Of a DNA stretch of 64,000 nt, positions 33,306 through 45,768 are shown piece after piece (position 1 is the stretch's first letter; each line of letters begins with the position of its first letter). The notes beneath the pieces were generated by a model that was not told the origin of the DNA, did not search any database, and was given only the letters and a program-made list of their open reading frames with translations. This DNA comes from Rhizopus sp. PT2906 (taxonomy: Eukaryota > Mucoromycota > Mucoromycetes > Mucorales > Rhizopodaceae): NCBI GenBank assembly GCA_025529335.1, contig JAMYHX010000136.1:1-64000 (forward strand), given 5' to 3'. The translations under genes were made by a program, and so were the position numbers.

Positions 33306-35921
33306 ATGGCAGCTAATAATAAGAGGGAGCTTCCTCCTAAAGAAGCAGCCTCATTTAGAAATCTTTTGGTAAATACAAACTACACATATGCTTATATGTT
33401 TATTCATAATATTTCAATATAGAAAAATTACGAGCTTCGTCAATACAAGAAAGGTTTAAAGTTGGCTGAATCTATTCTCAAGAAATATCCTGACCACGGT
33501 GGTAAGGACATGTTGACAAAAAGTATACAAATCTCTTGACACGCGCATGTAGAAACCCTGGCCATGAAAGGTTTATTTTTGAATAACCTTGAAAAGAAAG
33601 AAGAAGGCTATGAATATGTCAAAAAGGGCCTTCTTAAAGATTTGACATCCCATATCTGTAACTTTCTAAAACATACACTCAAACCCACACCACTTATTTC
33701 TGTTTATTAGGTTGGCACGTATATGGTTTATTATATCGAGCTGACAAAAATTATGAAGAAGCAGCCAAATGTTATGCGAATGCTTTAAAGTACAACAAGA
33801 ATGATCCCAACATTCTTCGCGATTTTGCTATACTTCAAACACAGATGCGTCACTATGATGCACTTGTCGTAAGTAATATTCGTACAAATCAACAGCAGAT
33901 ACTCATTTGATATAGGAAACTCGTACAAAACTTTTAGAATCCAAACCCCAAAACCCTCAATACTGGCTTGGTTTAGCTATTGCTTACCAGCTTGTCAACA
34001 AACCAGAAAAGGCTGTCAAGGTCTTGGAAACATTTGAAGAAACAAAGATTCCCGTAAGTGTTCACTTTTTTATTTTGCAAAAAGAGACTCACCACACTTC
34101 ATATGTTAGGGTATTACGACCGATTTTGAAAAGTCTGAATTGGCATTGTATCAAAACACCTTGTTGGAAGAAACAGGAAATTATCAGGCTGCCCTTGATC
34201 ACCTCTTACAGATAGAACCCAAGGTGACCGACAAGAGATCATGGAAGGAAAAGCACGCCTTGTATTTGCTCAAGTTGGATAAAAAGGAAGAAGCCGAAAT
34301 GGCCTATCGATTGCTGTTGGACGAAAACCCTCACAACATCAGTTACGTGACCAGTATTTTATCATTAAAGGCCGCAGACAAAGGTAAAAGGAAGCAAAAG
34401 GGGTTCATGTGATTTCTCTAAACAAAGGTTATAGCTAGTAAAAACGACATTCTCGCCGAGCTTTTCACTCAATATCCTCGCTCGAAGGCAATCGAACAGT
34501 TAATCCTCGAATACGCTGAAGGAGAGTCTTTTAAAGTCAAAGTTGAAGCTACACTTCAAAATGGACTGAGAAAGGGCATTCCTTCTTTATTTGCATCCAT
34601 GAGAAGATATTATGCTAATGCTGAAAAGCAACGTGTCATTGAGGATCTTGTTGTTGGATACAGTGTTTCATTGGAAAAGAACGGAACATTTGGCACAAGC
34701 ACAGGTATTGAAAGTAAAGAAAAGTGTAGGTTCTCTCCTTCTAAAAAGTTGCTGTATAGATAAAGAACCACCAACCGCCTTGTTATGGTGTTGGTATTAT
34801 CTTGCCAAGCACTATGATTACCACCGTCAGTATGAAAAGGCTCTTGAGACAATCAACAAGGCCATTGCACATACACCCACTGTAGTCGAACTTTACATGA
34901 CCAAGGGCAGAATCTTGAAACATTCTGGAAAGGTCGAGGAAGCTGCTGAAGTGATGAACGAAGCTCGTGAATTAGATCTTCAGGACCGCTTTATCAACTC
35001 CAAGTGCGCCAAATACATGATGCGAGCTGGTAAAATCGAAGAAGCCGAAAAGATCTTGAAGCTGTTCACACGTAAGGACGTTGAGCCTGTACAAGACTTG
35101 ACCGACATGCAATGTCAATGGTTCATGGTTGAGGAAGGTCATGCCTACCTCCGTAAAAAGGAATACGGCAAAGCTTTAAAGCGATTCCATTCTATTGAAA
35201 AAATCTACACAGACTATTATGATGATCAATTTGATTTTCACAGCTACTGTCTTCGTAAACTGACACTTCGCGCTTATGTTAATGCTTTGAAATGGGAGGA
35301 TAAAAACAAGTTGAATCCTTTCTATCTCAAGGCTGCCAAGGGCGCAGTTGATGCTTATTTAGCTCTGGCTGACAAGCCAAAGACTGTGGAGCAAGAAATT
35401 GACGAGTCCAACATGACAGAGGCTGAAAAGAAAAAGGCTAGAAATAAAGCACGCAGAGCTGCTTTGAAAGCACAACAAGAGGCTGAAGCCAAAAAAGGCA
35501 AGTAGACAATATACAAATAGATGAATGCGTGTTATAACATGTATGTATAGAAAAATTAAAGGAAGAGGCCGCTAAAGCAAAGACGGATAAAAAAGCAACC
35601 GATTCTGATCCTGATGGCGAAAAGTATGTCAATACAGAGCAGCCTTTGGTGGAAGCTCTCAAATTTATCAAACCATTGGAACTTTTGACTCCTGAGTCAG
35701 CCGAGGTCAATGCTTTGGGATTCGAAGTGTACATTCGCCAAAACAAGCTGCTATTAGCAGTTAAAGCTTTATCTAAAATAGCAAAGGCTGGCAAGGAAAC
35801 TCCATGCTTTGCAAGTAAAATGGAACGATTCGAAAAAGCTTACGAGGCACAACAAAAAGATTTAGATTCTAAAATTATTCAAGTTATCGATTCCCAACTT
35901 GCTGAAATTCGTAAACTTTAA
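33306..35921 (+). CDS. NatA N-terminal acetyltransferase auxiliary subunit NAA15
   Basis: Begins MAANNKRELPPKEAASFRNL, the typical NAA15 opening, and continues with TPR repeats over about nine exons: KNYELRQYKKGLKLAESILK, ETLAMKGLFLNNLEKKEEGY, CWHVYGLLYRADKNYEEAAK, YNKNDPNILRDFAILQTQMR, PQYWLGLAIAYQLVNKPEKA. The C-terminal half includes PTALLWCWYYLAKHYDYHRQ, DQFDFHSYCLRKLTLRAYV, a lysine/alanine-rich linker (TEAEKKKARNKARRAALKAQ) and a final module ending AEIRKL. NAA15 anchors the catalytic NAA10 to ribosomes for cotranslational N-terminal acetylation. It converges on the methionine synthase reductase gene. Confidence 0.95.
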
Positions 35922-36036
35922 AAGAAAAAAAAAATAGAAAAAGTGTGCAATAAAAGTATCTTTTTAAAAACCTATGAGGATATATTCCTTCTTCAAGGTT
36001 TTTGTTTATTCAAAATAGGTGTACAGTCTATACTAA

Positions 36037-38315
36037 TTAAGCCCACTATGAAAAGAAGTTAATATAAGGTTCAGATGTATGATGTCAAGCAACTTACCAA
36101 GTCACGAAGATACTTCTTGCTTGCTATCCAGCTTATCAAAATCTTGTTGGCTTCGACAACATCTACCTTTTGATGCTCTACAAGTATATCGGCTAAAGCA
36201 TCCTGAACGCCCTTTGCCATGCCCTTTGCATCACCACAGATGTATATAGCGGCATCTTTGTTGATAATGAGATCATAAAGTTGGGCTGAGTCTCTTCTGA
36301 TAAGATCCTGAACGTAGACTTTGGGAGAGCCATCAGATGCTCTACTTTCAGCCAATGCCAGGTGAGTGATCGTACCATCTGCCTCGAACTCGCAAAGTTC
36401 CTTTTCGAACAAAAAGTCCTTTGATCTGTTTCTAAAACCATAGTAAACGTAAATTGGACCAAAGGCTTCTTTGATCTGACGGCTTGGTTGGTGACCGATA
36501 CCACCCATAGACAATCGGATGTTTCGTTGTGTCTGACGATGTTCCAGGAAACCAATGAAAGGAGCAATACCTGTGCCAGGGCCGATCAAGATCAAGGGAC
36601 GCTCTGTTTCAGCAGGCAAGACAAATGCGTTTGCATTTTGACGTACAAATATGGGAATCTTGATGTCCTTCTTTACAGGTATCTCAACTTTCGTTGGTGT
36701 CGATCGGCTTGGAACCATCTCTGTTATTCTGTCCATCCAGGGAGTAGCCACACCCTTACGCTCAGCTTTACCTGGGGTGATGTATTCGACAACATTGAAA
36801 GCAAATCGGATCTTTCCTTGTCTCTTGAGAGGAGAGCTAGAAATGGAATAGTAACGAGGCATGTGTGCTGGTAACAAGTCCAACAGTCGTTCAATCGGTG
36901 GTTGACAGGATGGGAATGTTTCAAGAATGTCGAGAAGTGTAGGACATTCATCGCGGATAGCATTGAACGCAGCAGCACCCTGTTTACTGCAGATATACAT
37001 CAACGACAGCTTTTCCTTGGGATCAGTAGCGTAGTCTGCGAGCATTCTGAATAATGCCTTTCTAGGCTGGCTTGTGAGGTCAACGCCATAACGGAATAGT
37101 TCAAGTAGAGTTGTGTATGAGGCACCCTGTAAGTGAGATGGGAGATTGTCGCCTTCTACCTTGTATGCATCATTGTAGGATTCCTCCGGTACGGATAGAC
37201 GATCAAGAACGGCATAAACCAAATGTTCATCATTGGGTGCAACAACACCAAAGGCATCTCCAGGTTCATAATGAACTTTTTCACCAACATCCAGTTCAAG
37301 TTCCAATGTACGTTTAAGGGCATCCTCGGTAGACAAGCAGGATACCATGGTGATAGGAGCATATATGATCGGAGTTGGTGTAACAACAAACTCTGGTACT
37401 TGCACACTGTTGGTTGGCTTCTGTCCCTCAAGCTTAGTAAGCTTTGCAACAGGAACGGGCACACGCGGCAAACCGGTTAATTTGGCACCTGGCTCAAGAC
37501 CTGTCAGACTGATCTGAAGAGGAAAGCTCTTTTTGAATGCTTTGATCTTTTCGACTGCTTCCACTGCACTTTCAATCAATGAGTTTTCAAGCTGTGTGTA
37601 CTTTTCGACAAGATCAGGGACTGTCTTTTTACGATTCTTCATAGAGTACGGTACAGAAACAGGGTCGATCTTCAATTCGGTCATCTCTTTCTCCAGTTGC
37701 TTTTCAGCCTCAACACTCTCTTCAATAGTCAAATCTGACTTTTGAGTCAAGACAGTTGGTAAAACCTCCCATAACTTTTCGATCCAGGGATCAACGACAT
37801 TTTCCAATCTAGAGTAGATTGGTTATTTTCCGTATTCTTTTCTTTCTTTCTATTTTACCCTTCAGCATCATCAGCTAAGCCCTTTTCATAGAAAACAGTG
37901 GCACCCAAATCCTTAAATTTCTTCTCTAAGCGTTTTCCTGTGTTGTTAAAGTTGGAATAATTGCTGTCTCCAAGACCCAATACAGTGAATTTAGTGCCTT
38001 TGAGATATTCCTTGTCCTTGTTACGACGCAAGAATTTCCAAAACTTTAAGGAATTGTCAGGGGCATCGCCATCACCAGTATTTGAAGTGATCAAAATGAT
38101 GATTCCTGTTTTTTGAAGTGGTGCCTGTCAATGACAATTAAGCTTTCATTGTGTATTATATATGCTTTATTTACCTTTTCATAGTCGTCCATGACAAAGC
38201 AATCACCTGTATATCCCTTTTTAGCAGCTTCTGTATGAATGTTTTTAGCTATCCATTCTGCATTGCCTGTTTGTGAAGCCCATAGGATGAGATAGGTAGA
38301 AGCAAGCTCTGTCAT
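36037..38315 (-). CDS. MTRR: Methionine synthase reductase (diflavin oxidoreductase)
   Basis: Exons from the ATG at 38315: a flavodoxin domain (LILWASQTGNAEWIAKNI; ITSNTGDGDAPDNSLKFWKF; VLGLGDSNYSNFNNTGKRLE; ADDAEGLENVVDPWIEKLW), then a long exon to 36098 with the connecting and FAD/NADPH domains. These include YEPGDAFGVVAPNDEH, KQGAAAFN with CPTLLDILETFPSCQPPIE, RYYSISSSP, GPGTGIAPFIGFLEHRQ, and YICGDAKGMAKGVQDAL. The GLExVVxPWI motif and LDILETFPSCQPP distinguish it from cytochrome P450 reductase, as does the lack of an N-terminal membrane anchor. It reactivates cobalamin-dependent methionine synthase. The final exon is only 9 nt (36045-36037), adding Trp-Ala-stop, as in orthologues ending LxxIW. 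Confidence 0.92.
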
Positions 38316-41093
38316 TTATTTAATATATAAAAAAGCGAAAGGGGAAAGGACGCTCATCAACTGGGTGAAATAAGACGGAGTATAAAAAGTTTAAGATGTG
38401 TGTCAGTGTGCATACAATGACTATTTTTTATTGATTACTTTGAATACTCTCAAAACATTGGTTCAAGAGTCAGACACAAATTGAAAAATGTAGGCGTGCA
38501 ACTGACACAGTCATTATCAACATATATGAATTTGGTTGATTCATATATAGCCAGACAATCTGTCTTAATGTTAATCCTTGACTATAGATCAGAAATTGGA
38601 GCACGTCACTTGAAAATTGCAAGTCGGAGGTATAGGCTGCTGTTGTTGTTAGTACTCGCAAAGATATATAAGAATGAAAGCAAAGAAGTGATGGGTCTTT
38701 GTTTTATCCTTTTATTAGAAGTGAAAGGAAGAGCTCATAGCAGAAAGTAACTTGGTCTCAAAAAGAGACCAGAGTACATGAAGAAAATAAAAGACCACTG
38801 TAGACACATTAAAACAATACAATTTCGTCCCTCCCGGACCAGATAAAAAAAGTACATAGAATTTAAAAATCCTTTTGAGACCAAAGTGAAAAATGAAAGA
38901 AATCGAGTAAGAAGGAAACGAAAAAGAATTAGCTCGACGGACATTGAGAGGAGAGAAGACAGAGAAAGAGTTGGAAGTCATTGGAGGAGCTTTCTCCTTA
39001 AATCAGGTGGTGGAGGTGGAATAGATGATCAAGCTCATAAAGGATGGTACTAACAAGATATTTTCTTATGTGAAATGTAAATAGAAGCGGTTCAAACTTC
39101 AATGTTTTCGTAATTTAGGTTGAAATTTCTTATAGTAAAGAAAGGTTCTTTTTATTTATATCCTTTGCTCGGGCATGTGTCACAAGCTGTCAATTTAAGG
39201 TACAATAGAACTGGTGTTGAAATAAATGTTAAATTGGCTATACGCCGTAACAGTATGCCCTTTTTTAAAAGTTGTCAAGCAGAAGAAAGAAGAAAAAAGT
39301 CGGTGAATTTATAAAAAAAAATCAAAGGACAAATAAATATAAATTTTAAGCTTCTCAGAACAAAGAACGTTAATATTGAAATGATAAAATAATACTAACA
39401 GTTTTCATATGTCCCCTTTCTCAAGTACTGCCTCTTAGTGGGCAGTGAATGCCTTAATGCAAAGCAGTCGCTGTAAGCCGATTTCAATTCTGGTATATTT
39501 CAAGGCCATGATGTCTTTTTTATCTAGTACAAACCCTGTTTTATGTTGCGCTTACAGGTAAGACAACCATGGTAATACTAATTATAAGTTTAACAATACA
39601 GACAATCACCATTCTACACTTCGAACGATAATTAATAATGACATCCAACCACAGACATGAAGAGGTTAAAGAATTGAGTAAAGAATGATACTTGATGCAT
39701 ATAGGATAAATTTTATTGTACAACAAAAGAGTGATATTCTATGTTGCCAAACATGTACCTCAGTAAGCATTTAAACGATTAGCCCTTACAGCTCTTCTTC
39801 ATGGGTTATGTACTCAATCAATTAGTACCCACCATTTTAACTCTGTATACGAAAAGGAGTAAATATCTATTTATCAAGATAATGATAACACTTTTTTATT
39901 ACAACGTTTAATCATAAATGAAAATTGATAAACTACTTCGTCATATTTTAATGTTGGCAACTTTGAATAAACCACCTTTATTCATAGTACTACCCCTCTG
40001 TTATATGCTACTCGCGCTTTTCATAAGCCTGGTCTACTTGCAAAAACGTAAATTGGACGATTTGATTATACTGTGCAACAATGAAAGCAAAACAAAATAT
40101 ATTTGTAATTTACAACAATGAATAGTAATAAATGCTGTTCTTTAGGCTTATTAAGCTATTCTTCTACTAGTTTATCTCCATATAAGGCTTATTTTTTTAT
40201 CCTTTTGACATTCATGTGCTCATATTTCTTTTCATTATTATAACCCCCCCTTCTTATCGCTCAATAAATCACATATTTGATAGTACCTCTCATTCATGAC
40301 ACACGAGTATCCATGACAATAAGGGACTATATAAAGTATGCTGCGTACCTTAACAACCCATCCTATTTCGAGCACCATTTGAAATAGCTTATGCAGACTT
40401 GGAAGATCCATTGCTTTACTATAAAAATGAGCGTATAGTCATTAAATCTATCACAATCACAATTGCCGCTAATGTTGTTCTACATTTCACAAGCAGAAGA
40501 GAAAAGGATAAGGATATAACAACAGGGAATAGAGATGTCTTACAACGCAACTATACTCTGCTATTTACCTGGAAAGGAGTAAATGAAGAATAGCTTATGC
40601 TATATAGACACTTGTTCTTCATACGCTCATGTCACCAGTTCTTCAACTTTGAGACTAAGGCTATCATCTGTTGATAAATGTCTTCTACTATCCAAAGTAA
40701 CTTTTGGATAGTCACATTCCTTACTTGATGATGTTGCTGCCCATTGTTTATTTCTTTTTTGCATTTTCCCGTTATCCAAAGAGATCATTTTAAGATTACT
40801 TTTCAAACTGTCCTCTTTATTCAAGCTCCCATAATTTAAATACCAACGTAAGCTCAACAAATCCATCATGAACGATAAGAGAAAACACCAAAATTTTCAA
40901 ACGTACTTGAAGATAGCCTTACTTGCTCACAACAATAGTTTTATCATGTAATAAGTTATCTCTTACAAATAACTTAGAACCAATAAAAGACAAAAAAATA
41001 ACGTTTTGGGCAGAAGAGAAGAAAGTTTTATTACAAAGCTATCAAAGCCTTAAAAAGATAAAAAAGAAAAAAGAAAAAGAAAAAAGCATGCAT
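38316..41093. other. Accessory spacer, no recognised gene
   Basis: About 2.8 kb upstream of MTRR. I see short frames only, for example 40399-40593 (+) and 40869-40627 (-), none with a recognisable motif. A small perfect hairpin (TGGTCTC, AAAAA, GAGACCA) is at about 38754-38772. The sequence is AT-rich with scattered stops, consistent with decayed DNA. Confidence 0.45.
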
Positions 41094-41518
41094 CTAGCAG
41101 CTGAGAAGCTTTCGCTTCTTTGGAGCTGATGGTTGAGCATCAACCCCCACATCATCTCCATCCAGCCTTCTCTTAGGCCTGGAGGCTTGCTGTTGAAGCA
41201 ACTCCAGCTTCCACTGACCAGCAGTGTAGGCTGACAATCTGCGGCATTTTTCCGCATGGAACTCCTTCTGCAACTCCAGCCTAGCTGCCTCAATGTCTAA
41301 ATATTTTCTATGGCAGTGTAAATAGGTTAGATATGAAGTAAAATGACGCGTTTTATTTTTTACCTTGTCAATACAGACAGCTTTTTTTGTTCTGGCGCAC
41401 TAGGCTTATTTCCCCTCTTCTGGAGGAGCCTCTTTAATGAGAGGATTTTTTGGTATGTTTTCTTGAGCGTCTTGTTCATTTTATTTGCTTGCGTTTTGAA
41501 TTCGGCGATGCGATCCAT
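41094..41518 (-). CDS. Small lysine-rich coiled-coil protein of unknown function
   Basis: Two exons (41518-41364 and 41307-41094) give about 122 residues. It begins MDRIAEFKTQANKMNKTLKK, continues with a basic helical segment (LSLKRLLQKRGNKPSAPEQK) and KYLDIEAARLELQKEFHAEK, and ends in a bipartite-looking nuclear signal (RPKRRLDGDD... then PKKRKLLSC). I do not recognise the family. The helical, highly charged character and NLS suggest a nuclear protein. A decayed relative lies 1.1 kb upstream at 42649-42983, so it belongs to a small family, perhaps lineage-specific. GC content is higher than the flanking DNA. Confidence 0.6.
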
Positions 41519-42648
41519 GTTTTTGATAGAATAATGAAGAAGAAAAGAAAAAGAAAGAAAAAGGAAATGGGAAAAACGTATTTTACTTTGGATAGAAAAT
41601 AATTTCTCATGCGCTCTTCTTCCTTTTTTTTCGTGTTTCATCTTTTAACCTAGTGAATAAATAATAATAATAAATAATGAAGCACTTGGGCTATTTTTGG
41701 CTTATGGAAACTAATCAAGCTACGTCTTATCTTTTTTTTTGCATGATTTGTTAGGCGGAACACGGATGAGTTTCCATATATAGAATTACTCCTTATTTTC
41801 AGTTCAAAAGCTCAATTTGTAGCAGCAGCAACAACTAGGGATGTTAAAATGATCAACCTCCATATCCGTCTCTTAATCCAAGTGTGCTTACTGACGTCTA
41901 AAGGTCAATACAACCTTTCTTTAACTTTCAAAAGAAAAAATAACTTTTCAAAAATTAAGAAAGGGATTCCGTGTATTCATGGAACGATTACCGTTTTTGG
42001 CTAAAGAGAGAGAGGAAAAAAGTGCTTTCATGAGACCCTTCGTTCCCTTGGTGATGAGTGGTGTAACGTTGTATTTTGCCCCCTATATTATTTCTTTTTT
42101 TCACTTTATTTTCGTTCATGTATTATCAAGTATAGATTTAAATGAAGAATGATAGTAAAGAAATATCAAAGTAGAAGAATGAAAGGATGTATTGTGATTT
42201 TAAGCTTACTTTGACTGTTGTGCTGCTGAGTGTAACAGGGGCAGAAGGGATCATTGCATAAGAGCCTTGTCTTGACTAATTCCTAGTTCATAACAATGTT
42301 ATTTACTCTTACTACGCAAGAATAGATCATATAATTTTACTTTGGAGCTTTTATTTCGCTTGTGGAGAAAAAGTACGAATGCATGGAAACTTTGTTAATA
42401 TCAAAAGTGACGTATGCAATTGTAACACCTCATTGATTACTTTTATAAAGAAAATTGCATTTAAGACTACCACTACAACATGAATGTCCCAAACAGGCTT
42501 TTCTTGTTAGAAAGTTTCTCATATCAGTAATTCAAGAAATACACTTAAAGTGTGCAATGATCAAAGAGAGCATGTTTATATAAAAGAGGATTTATTTATT
42601 ACAAAAAATTATGAATTTTTTTTTAAAAAAAAAAAAAGAGAAAAAGAC
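41519..42648. other. Spacer between orphan gene and its decayed paralogue
   Basis: About 1.1 kb, AT-rich, with a short AT-repeat near 41660 (aataataataa). No coding or RNA signal was recognised. Confidence 0.4.
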
Positions 42649-42983
42649 TTAAACATAACAGCTCTGGATTTTTTGCTTTTTGGGAGATGATAGTTGAACA
42701 TCAGAGCTCCAGTCGTCGCCATCCCATCTTCTTTTTGATTTTGGCCATCAACCCAGCGGCCCTTGCGTAAGCAAAAGTTCTGTAACAATAAGGAGGGTTG
42801 ATTAAGGATGTTATATAAACCTATCTTCAAAAAAAAAGCTTACCTGTCCAGCAGTAACTTTCGTTAAAGTGACTCGCTGAGCTGGAAATTATCTTCAGAG
42901 GGGCGACTTGAATATTTTTGAAGCTTCTGCTGCGTCAGTACAGACACTTTAGCAGAGAGCTTCAATCCTTTGACGGATGACAT
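42649..42983 (-). pseudogene. Decayed paralogue of the 41-kb orphan gene
   Basis: From an ATG at 42983 one frame reads KLSAKVSVLTQ and then breaks. Another reads TKVTAGQ before a GT donor, and after an intron a third frame reads PKSKRRWDGDDWSSDVQLSS followed by PKKQKIQSC. These line up with KKLSVLTR, YTAGQW and RPKRRLDGDDVGVDAQPSAP-KKRKLLSC of the gene at 41094-41518. The order is conserved but the frame changes at least twice and the helical N-terminal part is missing, so it is a pseudogene. Confidence 0.6.
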
Positions 42984-43180
42984 GAATGATAAAGAGGGGA
43001 AAAAAAGGGGGAATACTTTATAGGACATATTTATGAAGAAACTCCAGGTGGTTCATCCCTCAGTTATACTTTTGTGTCATGATTCATTATAAACTCACGC
43101 ATAATATTAGCACCTCAATAATTCAAGCGGATTCTTTTTTTAGCATATTACATTATTCTTATTGTCCTTAGGCTAATCGT

Positions 43181-43425
43181 CTATTTCATTTTCTCTACCA
43201 GTGATGCAACGGCACCTGAGCCAAAAATAGTATCTAGTATGGAACTCCTCTTGATACTTGCAGGACCCTTTGGAGGTGTTGGTTTCTCGATTTTATCAAG
43301 GGTATATGTAAAAAGATAGCAAAATGAACATTAAAAGAACTTGAGTTACCTTACGCGTCTCTTATTTATGATGTGTAGCCAATGATAGTATCTTTTTGCC
43401 CTTGCCCCAGCCTCTCAATGACATC
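43181..43425 (-). other. Possible small coding remnant of unknown family
   Basis: One frame reads MSLRGWGKGKKILSLATHHK then a TAA, ETRK, a GT-AG intron-like gap, and KPTPPKGPASIKRSSILDTI-FGSGAVASLVEKMK to a TAG at 43181. The second half looks like real protein. The in-frame stop argues for a pseudogene or a wrong model. I do not recognise the family. Confidence 0.25.
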
Positions 43426-43680
43426 TGGGTCTTTTTCCAAGGACACTATATATTACTATCAAAAACTTGAGTTTATACAAGTTTATTTAAAAAGACTTAG
43501 AATAATAACACATTGAACTTTATTACCAAAACAACGGATGCTCGTTAAGAATACGTGCTTTGTCAATTGGTACACTGACAAAATCAATTCAGCTCATTTA
43601 ATTACAAAGCTCAATCCGTATTCCTTGTTGGTAGTAAGCTCTTCAACCTGATTTGATGAGGTAAAGTTTGCCAAAAATCA

Positions 43681-45290
43681 CTTTAGACCTGATTTTTGCA
43701 AAGCGATTTCCAAGAGAACTGATTTATCAGATGTGTCTTTTATCTCACTTCCAGTCATATTAATACTGAATAAATTACTCTCAAGATGGACTTGCAAATG
43801 ACTGAACTTTGTTCTAGGCATATCTATCACAAACAAGAATAGTTTGGTACACATGTAGATAAGTTCAATAATCAAGTTGTGTAGTCTTGGCAAGGCACAT
43901 GAGTAAGCAGATAGTACTTCTGGTTGTAATTTTGTGAAAATCAACTTCAGCGTAATTAACGAAGAGTTCATGACCGGTCCGGCGTTCAGAAACTCGGCTT
44001 CTAAAATGAATATAGTACCTTTCTTGTAAGTTTTCCTAATCCTTCGCATTCCGAAAGAAGGACATATGTTAGATGGTAAACTCCAAAACTTGTAGGCATA
44101 TTCAAGTAAACCTCTTTGATAACATTTTGGTTCTTGAATAGTTCTTTTAGCCTATCAATGCTCTCTACTGTATTATGAATAATCCAAGTGGTATTGTCGT
44201 GTCGTATTTCGAGCAATGGAGAAGTAGATTTTGTAGAAGAAATTCATATAACAGGATTTTTAATATGTTGTAGGTACTCTTTAATCAGAGGAATTGATCC
44301 ATAGGTGTAGAACCCATCGTAACTTCTGCTGTTTAGATATTCTTGGAATCCTCATAGCTTTTCAGGGTAATCTCTTGCTATCCAGGGACCCATATGGCAA
44401 TTGTAATCTTCATCAAGATGTAGGTTCACGCTGCAGCATCCTAGATTGGGAAACTTGTGCATGATGTATTCAAATGTATCACAATGAAACATTGTTACTA
44501 CATCGGGTATTTTAAGCTTGGAATGAGCCTGCATAGAAAGTACATCATAGCGATTGAAGTAGCCAGGGCTACTTTCATCCTTCATCTGCATATCAGAGTC
44601 TATTGAAAACACACCAAATTGGGGTATTGCGAAATAACCTCATTAAAATCCGTGAGGATAGGGATGTCATAGGTGGGAGTAACTGTCAGATGTGTCAAGT
44701 TTATGAAGGATGGCAGCAGAAGAAGGATTCTTCTAAATTCTCGGCTAGATGGAAGCGTTTGTGGCAGAGTGATATGAGTGAGAGTGCGGCGACAGACGGA
44801 CATGAGTGTGTATTAATTCACAAAGGTTGACTGATCATTGTACATAGACCATTGTGGCTCAGGAAGATGCTTCAACTGTTTCCAATAACTTTTTGCAGCT
44901 TCTCCAAGAGCATTCCAATGGTTGGCATGAAGGCCGCCTTTAAAAATTTCTACGCTTGGACATACTTCGGCAAGTTTATAGATAGATAAAGCTATCGACT
45001 CATCGTGATTTGGGATGTCATCTTCATTAGGATACTAAAAGGTTATGCCCTGAACAAGGCTTTCCAAAGTGCTATTCTACATACATTCTAAGAATTTTCC
45101 TATATGCCAACAATTGTAAAAGATGAGTTCATGATAAAGCACAAAACTTGCATGTTTTTCTCAGTTCTTACAGACAAGCTGACATTCCATTAAATTACAA
45201 TTATTAAAGCCTAAACTTGATTGCTCAAATAATTCGCACAGAACTTCATTAAGTAACTCCTTCCAGTTTGACAGTCTATTAGACAATTGG
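43681..45290 (-). pseudogene. F-box/LRR protein pseudogene
   Basis: Reading from about 45290 downwards, LLNEVLCELFEQSSLG and LMECQLVCKN form an F-box-like start. The expected Trp codon after CKN is TGA. The frame continues through HASFVLYHELIFYN, then further TAG and TAA stops, to LRR-like text: EVCPSVEIFKGGLHANHWNA, MSVCRRTLTHITLPQTLPSS, HLTVTPTYDIP, KFPNLGCCSVNLHLDEDYNC, and distal pieces near 44216-43681. Several stops and frame changes interrupt it. It resembles the expanded F-box/LRR families of Mucorales; the nearby intact member at 56267-57662 shows the same layout. Confidence 0.55.
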
Positions 45291-45768
45291 TCATTCCTTT
45301 GTTAATTGTCATATGCTTATGAACGAGTCAATATAAAAAAGAGATTTTATTTACGCTAAGAATAGTGTATAAGGTCAAGGATAAGGAAAGAAAGTGTGGC
45401 AGATATCAATGATCACAGGAAAAAACCTCCTTTGTATTCTCAAAGCTACACTAATGATCTTTAGCTATCCTTTAGGGTGTAGAATGGGTGTTACTTTATA
45501 TTAAGTATTTAAAGAAGATACTATGAATGATTGAAATACATGACGTATAGGATTCTTTACATGAAGGTACCAGCTATTGATATTGTAAGCTCAGGCCATA
45601 TGTGGCGCTGTGAATTCATTACATGCACTCCAGAATATGAGCAGTTTTATCTGATTCAAATGTCTGAACTTTAACTTTCTACATAATCCAAAAAAGGAAA
45701 AGTTGATATGGACTCAGCCTCAGAGAGACATAAGGGCCACTGCTTTACCCTTGTTTTGTTCCCTTCAA

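Noticed and set aside
42609..42830. Minus-strand 73-residue frame as a real gene
   Set aside because: It is the wrong frame of the decayed paralogue at 42649-42983; the frame that matches its relative differs.
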